The notes below the pieces were generated by a model that searched no databases, had not been told where the DNA came from, and saw only the letters and a program-made list of their open reading frames with translations. The translations under genes and the position numbers were made by a program. A stretch of 64,000 nt of DNA, taken from Kiloniellaceae bacterium (GTDB taxonomy: Bacteria > Pseudomonadota > Alphaproteobacteria > Kiloniellales > J153). Shown here one piece after another: positions 17,897-25,495 of this stretch. The stretch covers positions 38,632-102,631 of the forward strand of contig JAJFGL010000030.1 in NCBI GenBank assembly GCA_021776135.1. The letters are read 5' to 3'. The first letter of the stretch is position 1, and each line of letters starts with the position of its first letter.

Positions 17897-20631
17897 GCCG
17901 CACCTCTGATTTCAGATAGGGCCTCGTGTAAAGCGCCGAGCAAGGCTTCACGGTCGCTCTTAGCCACATAATCGATGAAACCGACCGCCCTGCCCCGGTC
18001 CAAATCCTTTTGCGTGGCAAAGGATGACAACGCGACCATGGGAACATTGGACCAATTCGATTCTTTTTTCACTGCTTCGGCGAACTCAAAACCGCTCATG
18101 CCGGGCATTTCGATATCCGATACGATGACATCGAACTTTTCACCCGCTTCGCAGCGCTGCAGGGCCTCGCTCGCGCTCGCGGAGCAAGAGACTTCATATC
18201 CGGCCACGGAAAGCAGCGGTTGCAGAAGGTTACGGAAAAATGGGCTATCGTCGACCAACAACAGCCGCGAGGCCTCCTCATCGCCAAAGGAATCACTGGC
18301 CTCGCCGCCAAACCAATCATGGAACGCCAGCGTCAGATAGTGGGCGACGTCCAGAACATCCGTGGCGCGGCCGTCGATCACGGCGCTACCGACATAACCG
18401 ACACTCTTGGATGTCAGTTCGATGTTAAGGCGTTCCTCCACGATGTCGACAATCTCATCGACAACCAAGCCCATGGTGCGGTCGCGGTCAGTGAAAACGA
18501 GCACCGGCTGACGGCCCTCCGTTTTCAATTCACCGGTACCCTCCATGGTCACCAATGGCATCAACTGACCCCGGTACTGAACGACATTTTGCCCATTGGA
18601 GTTTTCAACTTTGTCCAATTCGATCTCTTCCAGGCGCGCGATCAGTCCCAGGGGCACCGCTTTCGGATTGTCGCCGGCAACACGGAACACCAACATGGCA
18701 ACGGTTTCTTCGTTTTGCGACGCATGGCGGTCACTGGTTGTATCGCCGCTCTCTTCGGCCAACTCTACTTCGCCGTTAGCGGCCGCGATCCCGTTCGGAT
18801 CCAATATCATGACAACGCTGCCGTCACCCAAGATCGTGTTGCCCGAGAACATTTGGTTATCGCGCATGATGCGGGCGACAGGCTTGACGACAATCTCTTC
18901 CGTATCGAAGACACGATCGACGATAATCCCGAAGGAATAGCTGCCGACCTGCGAGACGACGATAAAACCTTCTCCGCTCTCGATATCGCCATCCTGATCT
19001 GTATTGGTTTGTGAAACACTCTTGTTTTCGGTTTCGGCCGCCGGGTCTTCGATCTCGTCAGGCGCGTTCAACTTCATAAGGTCGCGCAAATTGACCAAAG
19101 GCAGCAGGCGGTTACGTAACCGCAGAACAGGTGTATTGTTGATGCGTTCGATCGTGTTTTCCGAATGAACGGAAGCGCGCACCAATTCAAGAACGCTGAG
19201 TTGCGGAATGGCGAAGCGGTCGCCCGCGCATTCGACGATCAGCGCCGATACGATCGCCAAGGTCAGGGGTATCTTGATAATGAAGGCCGTGCCCTTGCCC
19301 TCGGTGGAGTTGAGTTCGACCGTGCCGCCGATTTTTTCGATATTGGTGCGCACGACGTCCATGCCGACACCGCGCCCGGACACTGAGGTAACGGACGACG
19401 CGGTCGAGAACCCGGCCTTGAAGATAAACCGCTGGATTTGCTGTTCGGACATGGTCTCCAACTCGGCCTCGGTCGCCAAGCCGTTGGTGATAATTTTGTT
19501 TTTTATCACGTCGATAGGCAGACCGCGCCCGTCGTCGGAAATCGAAATAACGATGTGGCCGCCTTCGTGGTAGGCCTTCAAGACGACTTTACCGGTTTCC
19601 GGTTTGCCGGCCTCGATCCGCCCCGCGGTCGTCTCCAGGCCGTGATCGGCGGAGTTGCGGACCATGTGGGTTAGCGGATCCTTGATCAGTTCCAAGACTT
19701 GCCTGTCGAGTTCGGTTTCGGCGCCCTTCATAACCAGATCGATTTTCTTATCCAATTCGATCGACAGATCGCGGATAATTCGCGGCAACTTGGCCCAGGC
19801 GTTTCCGATCGGCTGCATCCGGGTCTTCATCACGCCTTCCTGAAGTTCGGAAACGACGTGATTCAGCCTCTGCAAAGGCGCCGTGAACTCGCTGTCCTTT
19901 TGCCCGCGCAGGATCTGAAGTAACTGGTTTCTGGTCAGAACCATCTCCGAGACCATGGTCATCAGGTTTTCCAGCAGCTCCACGTTGACGCGAATCGACT
20001 GATTGGCGACCGAAGAATCTCCACCGCTCTTGGCTTCTATTTTGGCCTCGGAATTGGCGGCCTGGGCCGGTTTTTTCTCAGGCACGGGCGCCATGGCAAC
20101 GGCCTCGGGAACCTCTTCCGCCACCGGCTCATCGGCGGCTTCGAATTCTTCCACCGGCTGATCTTCCGCGGCGGCATCGTCGAACGCGACTACTTCGCCG
20201 GTCTCCTCAGGTTCGGCCTCGGTCTCGGGCGCGGCCTCGCCGACGGCGCTCTCGCCATGTTCCGCATAGGCATTTAGACGGGCAATAAGGTCGGAGTCTT
20301 CGCCTTCCGGCTCGCTCTCGTTTGCCTCCAAGTATTCAAGGATCGTGCGGATCGTGTCCAGGCATTCCAAGATCAGGGACACCGCCTTGGGCGTCACTTC
20401 CAAGTCGCCGTCCCGGAACTTGCCAAGGATATTTTCACCCGCGTGGGCCACGGATTCCAAGCGCGGCAGACCGAGGAAACCGCAGGTTCCCTTGATTGTA
20501 TGCATATACCGGAAGATGTTGCTGAGCAGTTCCTGATCGTTCGGATTCTGTTCCAGCTGCACCAACTCGACATCGAGAACCGCGAGGCCCTCGCTCGTTT
20601 CCGTCAAAAATTCACTTAAAAGATCATCCAT
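17893..20631 (-). CDS. cheA: hybrid chemotaxis histidine kinase CheA with extra CheW-like and receiver domains
   Basis: A 912-residue CheA. An Hpt (P1) domain with phospho-acceptor H44 (YMHTIKGTCGF) is followed by an acidic Ala/Glu linker (about 110-205), then the dimerisation domain (about 215-275). The HATPase domain has DPLTHMVRNSADHGLE, DDGRGL and GRGVGMDVVR (about 315-455). A CheW-like P5 domain (about 460-600) follows. Beyond the normal CheA end is a second CheW-like domain (about 640-770) and a receiver domain (about 785-905) with DD, acceptor Asp in VIVSDIEMPGMSG and a late Lys. The receiver could be a phosphate sink or internal control. The gene heads the cheAWYBR operon. Confidence 0.96.
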   Translation of the reverse strand: MDDLLSEFLTETSEGLAVLDVELVQLEQNPNDQELLSNIFRYMHTIKGTCGFLGLPRLESVAHAGENILGKFRDGDLEVTPKAVSLILECLDTIRTILEYLEANESEPEGEDSDLIARLNAYAEHGESAVGEAAPETEAEPEETGEVVAFDDAAAEDQPVEEFEAADEPVAEEVPEAVAMAPVPEKKPAQAANSEAKIEAKSGGDSSVANQSIRVNVELLENLMTMVSEMVLTRNQLLQILRGQKDSEFTAPLQRLNHVVSELQEGVMKTRMQPIGNAWAKLPRIIRDLSIELDKKIDLVMKGAETELDRQVLELIKDPLTHMVRNSADHGLETTAGRIEAGKPETGKVVLKAYHEGGHIVISISDDGRGLPIDVIKNKIITNGLATEAELETMSEQQIQRFIFKAGFSTASSVTSVSGRGVGMDVVRTNIEKIGGTVELNSTEGKGTAFIIKIPLTLAIVSALIVECAGDRFAIPQLSVLELVRASVHSENTIERINNTPVLRLRNRLLPLVNLRDLMKLNAPDEIEDPAAETENKSVSQTNTDQDGDIESGEGFIVVSQVGSYSFGIIVDRVFDTEEIVVKPVARIMRDNQMFSGNTILGDGSVVMILDPNGIAAANGEVELAEESGDTTSDRHASQNEETVAMLVFRVAGDNPKAVPLGLIARLEEIELDKVENSNGQNVVQYRGQLMPLVTMEGTGELKTEGRQPVLVFTDRDRTMGLVVDEIVDIVEERLNIELTSKSVGYVGSAVIDGRATDVLDVAHYLTLAFHDWFGGEASDSFGDEEASRLLLVDDSPFFRNLLQPLLSVAGYEVSCSASASEALQRCEAGEKFDVIVSDIEMPGMSGFEFAEAVKKESNWSNVPMVALSSFATQKDLDRGRAVGFIDYVAKSDREALLGALHEALSEIRGAA

Positions 20632-20927
20632 CGCGGCCGTCCCGCTAGTTTATACAACGTCAGTTTCCGGCATGGCGAGTTTCACTTGGCCCCCGGTTTT
20701 TCACACTGAAAGGTGACAAAAAGAGATTAAAATCCCCTTACTATAACGTGTGCGATCTTCGCGAGGCGAAGCCCCGCCCCAAAGGATAACCTTGATTAAT
20801 ATGAGTGAACTTCCCGTAAAGGTAGAGTTGTTTCGGCCGCGAAGGCACGGCGGCATTGCCGGTTCTTCACCCGGCTGATATGCCTTCTGCCCATGATTGC
20901 AAGACGCAATAGAAACCTACATTCGGT
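20632..20927. promoter_or_regulatory. intergenic region between divergent cheA and the iron permease gene
   Basis: This 296-bp stretch is the longest gap in the window and must hold the cheA operon promoter on the minus strand and the permease promoter on the plus strand. At 20727-20741 it contains TTAA-N7-TTAC, 7 of 8 positions of the CtrA consensus, about 100 bp before cheA. That is a weak single-site match. No coding sequence there is convincing; the short minus-strand frame at 20796-20987 runs into the permease gene and has no family features. Confidence 0.35.
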
Positions 20928-22670
20928 ATGAGCGGTTCCACTCAGATTCCAATTCCTGGAATGTCGAAACCAGGCGCGGCAGATCATCGGGGCGGCGGAG
21001 CGGGCCGCCGGAGCGTGGGCAAGCCGTACCGGATTAACAGTTCCTTATCTTGGATATCCCTGCTCATCGCCGCCCTGTTCTCGATCCCAATCGTCAGTGT
21101 CTTGGCTAATGTCTTTGTGCCAAGCGGCGGCGCTTGGCGGCATCTGGCCGAAACCGTTTTGCCGGGCTATATCGCCAACACTTTCCTGCTCGTACTCGGG
21201 GTCGGGTGCGGCGTTCTGATGCTCGGTTTAAGCACGGCCTGGCTGGTCACCATGTGCCGTTTTCCAGGCCGGCGGATCTTTGAATGGGCCCTCATCCTGC
21301 CGCTTGCCGTTCCGGCTTATGTCATGGCCTACACCTATACCGACTTCCTTCAGTACACCGGGCCGCTTCAGGCCCTGCTACGGGATCTGACGGGTTGGGG
21401 ACTGCATGACTATTGGTTTCCAAATATCCGCTCCCTGGGCGGCGCGATCGTTCTGCTCAGTTTGGTGCTGTACCCTTATGTCTATCTCTTGGCCCGGGCC
21501 GCCTTTCTGGAGCAATCGGTGTGCGCGCTGGAGGTTAGCCGCGCCCTGGGCTGCGGTCCCTGGTCGAGTTTTTATCGCGTCGCCCTGCCGCTGGCCCGGC
21601 CGGCGATCGTCGGTGGGGTCGCCTTGGCCTTGATGGAAACCATCGCCGACTTCGGAACCGTCTCTTTTTTCGGCGTGCCGACCTTCACGACCGGTATCGT
21701 TCGCGCCTGGTTCTCCATGGGCGACAGGGTCGCCGCCGCGCAATTATCCTCCGCCCTGCTCTGCTTCGTCTTGGTGGTGGTGGTGTTGGAGCGCAGCAGC
21801 CGTGGGCGGGCGCGTTATTATCATACCTCGGGTAAATACCAGTACCTGCCCAGCGCCAAGCTTCGGGGATGGCGCGCCGGGGCCGCCAGCCTGGTTTGCG
21901 CCTTGCCCCTGTTTCTCGGCTTTCTTTTGCCGGCGGCGATCCTGCTTGGCATGACCATCGAAGCCGGCGATTCCCAGTTCGGCCCGCGTTTCCTGCGTCT
22001 GGCCGGTAACAGCTTCACGCTCTCCGCGGTCACTGCGGTCGCGGCGGTCTTGCTGGCGGCCGTCATGGCCTATGCCGTGCGCCTGAGCCCCGGTCCCCTG
22101 GCCCTGGCGGCCAACCGGGTCGCGGCCATGGGATATGCGGTGCCGGGCACGGTCATCGCCGTCGGCGCGCTAATCCCCTTCGCCTTGTTCGACAACGCCT
22201 TGGACGCCTGGATGCGGGCAAGCTTCGGTATTTCCACCGGCTTGCTATTAACCGGCACCATAGCCGCGCTCGTCTTCGCCTATCTGGTGCGGTTTCTAGC
22301 GGTTTCCCTGAACACGGTCGAATCGGGTTTAGGCAAGATCAAACCCACCATGGACGATGCCGCGCGGTCGCTGGGCCGGGGCCCCGGCGCCACCCAGGCG
22401 CGCATTCACGCGCCGCTGATGTGGAGCAGCCTTTTGACCGCGGGACTCTTGGTTTTCGTCGATGTGATGAAAGAGCTTCCGGCGACCTTGATCATGCGCC
22501 CTTTCAATTTCGACACCCTCGCGGTGCAAGCCTATAACTTGGCTTCGGACGAGCGCCTGACCGAAGCCTCGACGGCCTCGCTCGCCATTGTCGCGGTCGG
22601 TATCCTGCCGTTGATTATTCTAAGCCGCGCCATCGCCAGGGCCCGGCCGGGCAGCCGCGCCAAGCATTAG
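20928..22670 (+). CDS. ferric iron ABC transporter permease (FbpB/AfuB type)
   Basis: A 580-residue two-domain inner-membrane permease of the Fe(3+) ABC importer family. About twelve membrane helices form two BPD_transp_1 units (about 60-290 and 330-575). Each has an EAA-type loop that contacts the ATPase (EVSRALGCGPWSSFYRVALPLARP near 205 and DDAARSLGRGPG near 485). The binding protein and ATPase genes that normally flank it are absent, so it is an orphan in this window. The stop codon lies within the palindromic repeat. Thiamine or other permeases of the same superfamily are less likely given the LPLAVPAYVMAYTYTDFLQ pattern. Confidence 0.87.
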   Translation: MSGSTQIPIPGMSKPGAADHRGGGAGRRSVGKPYRINSSLSWISLLIAALFSIPIVSVLANVFVPSGGAWRHLAETVLPGYIANTFLLVLGVGCGVLMLGLSTAWLVTMCRFPGRRIFEWALILPLAVPAYVMAYTYTDFLQYTGPLQALLRDLTGWGLHDYWFPNIRSLGGAIVLLSLVLYPYVYLLARAAFLEQSVCALEVSRALGCGPWSSFYRVALPLARPAIVGGVALALMETIADFGTVSFFGVPTFTTGIVRAWFSMGDRVAAAQLSSALLCFVLVVVVLERSSRGRARYYHTSGKYQYLPSAKLRGWRAGAASLVCALPLFLGFLLPAAILLGMTIEAGDSQFGPRFLRLAGNSFTLSAVTAVAAVLLAAVMAYAVRLSPGPLALAANRVAAMGYAVPGTVIAVGALIPFALFDNALDAWMRASFGISTGLLLTGTIAALVFAYLVRFLAVSLNTVESGLGKIKPTMDDAARSLGRGPGATQARIHAPLMWSSLLTAGLLVFVDVMKELPATLIMRPFNFDTLAVQAYNLASDERLTEASTASLAIVAVGILPLIILSRAIARARPGSRAKH

Positions 22671-22701
22671 AGCCCTTTTCGATCATTCGGAAAGGGCTCT
22701 A
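22668..22701. repeat. palindromic repeat copy 2, supplying both stop codons
   Basis: A 34-base palindrome with outer arms TAGAGCCCTTTTCGA and TTCGGAAAGGGCTCTA. It is the same core sequence as the copy at 14901-14948, with one C/T change and a shorter loop. Its first TAG is the stop codon of the permease gene. Its last CTA is the TAG stop of chpT on the other strand. It probably forms a bidirectional terminator between the convergent genes. Confidence 0.87.
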
Positions 22702-23340
22702 GGACGCCAAGCTGGCCGTGAATTTCACGGCCCCGTCCGTCCCCTCATCCACTGTAATGGCGCCGTCCATGCGTTCGGCGATCCGGCAGGTGAAATAGGC
22801 CTGCACGTTGCGCGGCGTCAGCTCGCCGATCTCGGCCTGCGCGGCAAGTGCGGGCCGGGTTTCGTCGCGCAAGCCCGCCCGCTCGCCCGACGCCGTCACC
22901 TCGACGCCAAGGCCGCCGCCGCTGGCCGAAATCCCGATGGTCAGGCTGCCGCCCATGGGCAGGGATTCAGCCCCCAATAACAGCATGTTGAGCAGCAGCT
23001 TTCCCAGGTCCGAGGGCGCATCGTCCGGGATCCCCTGGGCCGGCCAGGTCAAAGCGATCTTATTGCCATCGAAAAACCCGCCCGCAAGATCGCGCAATTC
23101 ATCGAGGCTGCCTCCGACCCGGGAGCCCGCCATGCCAAAGGCCAAGCGGAAATACTGCAGGGCCCGCGCCGCCCGCGCGCCGCTGTCCGCCACCAATTTA
23201 AGGGCTTCGGGCCCCATGTCGCCCATATCGTCTTCCAGGAGCTCCAAGCCGTTATTCACGGCCCCGACCGGCCCCACCAGATCGTGGCACAGCCGCGACG
23301 ACAGAAGCTCCAAGACCCTTAAATCGATATGCACGTCCAT
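22699..23340 (-). CDS. chpT: histidine phosphotransferase ChpT
   Basis: ChpT passes phosphate from the hybrid kinase CckA to CtrA (and CpdR). The 213 residues begin with a DHp-like helical hairpin containing H19 in SSRLCHDLVGPVGAVNNGLELLE, then a degenerate HATPase-like domain (about 90-213) without nucleotide-binding boxes. This is the ChpT plan. The gene is alone on its strand. Its stop is in the palindromic repeat and its 5' side faces the DUF3553 gene. CckA is not in this window. With ctrA 8 kb away, this links the phosphorelay to the flagellar block. Confidence 0.93.
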   Translation of the reverse strand: MDVHIDLRVLELLSSRLCHDLVGPVGAVNNGLELLEDDMGDMGPEALKLVADSGARAARALQYFRLAFGMAGSRVGGSLDELRDLAGGFFDGNKIALTWPAQGIPDDAPSDLGKLLLNMLLLGAESLPMGGSLTIGISASGGGLGVEVTASGERAGLRDETRPALAAQAEIGELTPRNVQAYFTCRIAERMDGAITVDEGTDGAVKFTASLAS

Positions 23341-23532
23341 GGTGTCCTCGTTTCCTTCCGCGTTTTACGAATCGGGCTTAGGTATTAACGGGTTGTCGTT
23401 GCCGTGCGGTTAAGTGTCGATGATGGAACGCCGACCGCGCCAAGCACAGCTTATACACAGCATCGGGTCCAGGGGAAAAGCTAGCTCTGGGATTTCAAGA
23501 GGTTGTTCAGGCCCGATACCCTGGCTTAGGAT

Positions 23533-23745
23533 ATGCCGCCGGAAGCCGCAAACCTGGGATTTATCGCGATGGGAGACCTCTTGCCTGGCCAATGGGTCCG
23601 TCACCCCGCCCGGCCCGATTGGGGTATCGGACAGGTCCAGTCCGCCATTGGCAAGCGGGTGACCTTGAACTTCGAGCACGCCGGTAAGGTGCTGATCGAC
23701 ATCGAACGGGTTAGCCTGGAGACGATTGAGGATCCCGAAGCTTAG
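23533..23745 (+). CDS. DUF3553 domain protein
   Basis: A small (70-residue) soluble protein of the alphaproteobacterial DUF3553 family. It shows the diagnostic GQWVRHPARPDWGIGQVQS and VTLNFEHAGKVLID segments, a CarD/Tudor-like beta-barrel pattern also seen in UvrD-helicase tails. The first ATG at 23533 has an AGGA only two bases away. The second in-frame ATG at 23569 would give MGDLLPGQWVRHP, which is the more usual N-terminus. Function is not established. It lies 34 bp before fdsGB, probably by chance. Confidence 0.85.
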   Translation: MPPEAANLGFIAMGDLLPGQWVRHPARPDWGIGQVQSAIGKRVTLNFEHAGKVLIDIERVSLETIEDPEA

Positions 23746-23779
23746 CGGGAAACGGAATAGAGAGGACGAGACAGCAGGC

Positions 23780-25495
23780 ATGGCGGAGAGTGTTGGAGAA
23801 AGCGAAGGGGCTGGGGAGCGGAAGAACCACCCCGGCGCCGGACGGCGCAAGGCGCCTATATTCCCAAAGGGCCGGCAAGGCGACCCCGAAGCGCGGGCGC
23901 GGGTCGCTTCGCTTCTGGCCGGCCGCCCGCTCCAGCGCGATTTGCTGATCGAATTCCTGCACCTGATACAGGATCGTTACGGCTGTCTCTCCGCCGATCA
24001 CTTGCAGGCCCTGGCGCAGGAAATGAAGCTGTCCATGGCCGAGGTTTTCGAGGTGGCGTCCTTCTATGCCCACTTCGATATCGTCTTGGACGGCGAAACC
24101 GCGCCGCCGGAACTTACCATTCGGATTTGCGACAGCCTGACTTGCGACATGATGGGCGCGCGAAAACTCTTACAGGATTTGCCGGCCAAGCTGGGCGCCG
24201 GGGTGCGGATCGTGCCCGCGCCCTGCATGGGCCGCTGCGACCGCGCCCCGGTGGCCGAGGTGGGCCACAACCATATCGATAGCGCCACCCTGGATACCCT
24301 GAAAGCGGCGGCCGAGGGCGGCCACACCCATCCAAGAATTCCCGGCTATCAAGACCTGGCGGCCTATGCCGCCACGGGCGGCTATGGCTGCCTGAAAGAC
24401 TGCCTGAGCGGCGCCCGGACGGCCGGGCAAGTCATCGAGACCCTGTCCGATTCGGGCTTGCGCGGCCTGGGCGGCGCCGGTTTTCCCACGGGGCGCAAGT
24501 GGGGTCTGGTGCGAAACGAGCCCGGCCCGCGCCTCATGGCGGTCAACGCGGACGAGGGCGAACCGGGCACCTTCAAGGACCGGTACTATCTTGAGTCCGA
24601 ACCGCACCGGTTCCTGGAAGGCGCCTTGATCGGCGCCTGGGCGGTCGAGGCCGAAGCCGTCTATATCTACCTGCGCGACGAATACCCGGCGGCCCGCGAA
24701 ATCCTGCAACGGGAAATCGCGGCCCTGGAAGCCGCCGGATTGGCGCCCCATAGCAAGCTGCATTTACGCCGCGGCGCCGGGGCCTACATCTGCGGCGAGG
24801 AATCGGCCATGATCGAATCGATCGAGGGCAAGCGGGGCCTGCCGCGCCACCGCCCGCCCTATGTCGCCCAGGCCGGGCTCTTCGGCCGCCCGACCCTGGT
24901 CAATAACGTCGAGACCCTGTTCTGGATACCCACGATCCTCACACAGGGCGCCAAGGACTTCGCGGAGCAAGGCGCCGGCGACAGCAAGGGGCCGCGCAGC
25001 TATTCGGTCTCCGGCCGGGTCAAGAATCCGGGCCTCAAGCTCACACCGGCGGGCATCACGGTGCGGCAATTGATCGAGGACCACTGCGGCGGCATGGCCG
25101 AGGGCCATAGCTTCAAGGCCTATCTGCCGGGCGGCGCCTCGGGCGGAATCCTGCCCGCCAGCATGGCCGATATCCCCCTCGACTTCGGCAAGTTGGAACA
25201 CCTCGGCTGTCTTATCGGTTCCCACGCCGTGGTCATCTTGTCCGACAAGGACGACATCAAGGCGGCGGCGCTCAACCTCATGCGCTTTTTCGAGGACGAG
25301 TCCTGCGGCCAGTGCACGCCCTGCCGCAACGGTACGGAAAAGGCCGTTAAGCTCATGTCCCAGGGCGTTTGGGACCGGGCCCTGCTGGAAGACCTGGCCG
25401 GGGTTATGGCCGACGCCTCGATCTGCGGCCTCGGCCAGGCGGCCCCCAACCCCTTGCTCTGCGTGCTAAAGTATTTTCCGGAGGAACTGGCATGA
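23780..25495 (+). CDS. fdsB: NAD-dependent formate dehydrogenase beta subunit, FdsG-FdsB (NuoE-NuoF) fusion
   Basis: This subunit takes electrons from formate and reduces NAD+. From ATG 23780 it has 571 residues. The N-terminal NuoE-like part (about 35-185) binds a [2Fe-2S] cluster through C117, C122, C149 and C153. The NuoF-like part (about 200-560) has the FMN/NADH site GLGGAGFPTGRKW at about 228-240 and a [4Fe-4S] site SCGQCTPC at about 508-515. In FdsGBACD operons FdsG and FdsB are separate; here they are fused. The start was placed at the second ATG because the upstream extension overlaps the DUF3553 gene. It overlaps fdsA by 4 bp. Confidence 0.92.
   Translation: MAESVGESEGAGERKNHPGAGRRKAPIFPKGRQGDPEARARVASLLAGRPLQRDLLIEFLHLIQDRYGCLSADHLQALAQEMKLSMAEVFEVASFYAHFDIVLDGETAPPELTIRICDSLTCDMMGARKLLQDLPAKLGAGVRIVPAPCMGRCDRAPVAEVGHNHIDSATLDTLKAAAEGGHTHPRIPGYQDLAAYAATGGYGCLKDCLSGARTAGQVIETLSDSGLRGLGGAGFPTGRKWGLVRNEPGPRLMAVNADEGEPGTFKDRYYLESEPHRFLEGALIGAWAVEAEAVYIYLRDEYPAAREILQREIAALEAAGLAPHSKLHLRRGAGAYICGEESAMIESIEGKRGLPRHRPPYVAQAGLFGRPTLVNNVETLFWIPTILTQGAKDFAEQGAGDSKGPRSYSVSGRVKNPGLKLTPAGITVRQLIEDHCGGMAEGHSFKAYLPGGASGGILPASMADIPLDFGKLEHLGCLIGSHAVVILSDKDDIKAAALNLMRFFEDESCGQCTPCRNGTEKAVKLMSQGVWDRALLEDLAGVMADASICGLGQAAPNPLLCVLKYFPEELA

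Noticed and set aside
20727..20741. TTAA-N7-TTAC as a CtrA site for the che operon
   Set aside because: 7 of 8 match in AT-rich DNA with no extended likeness to the other two sites. Too weak to claim alone.
20796..20987. 63-codon minus-strand frame in the cheA/permease gap
   Set aside because: No ribosome site or family likeness, and it extends into the permease coding region.
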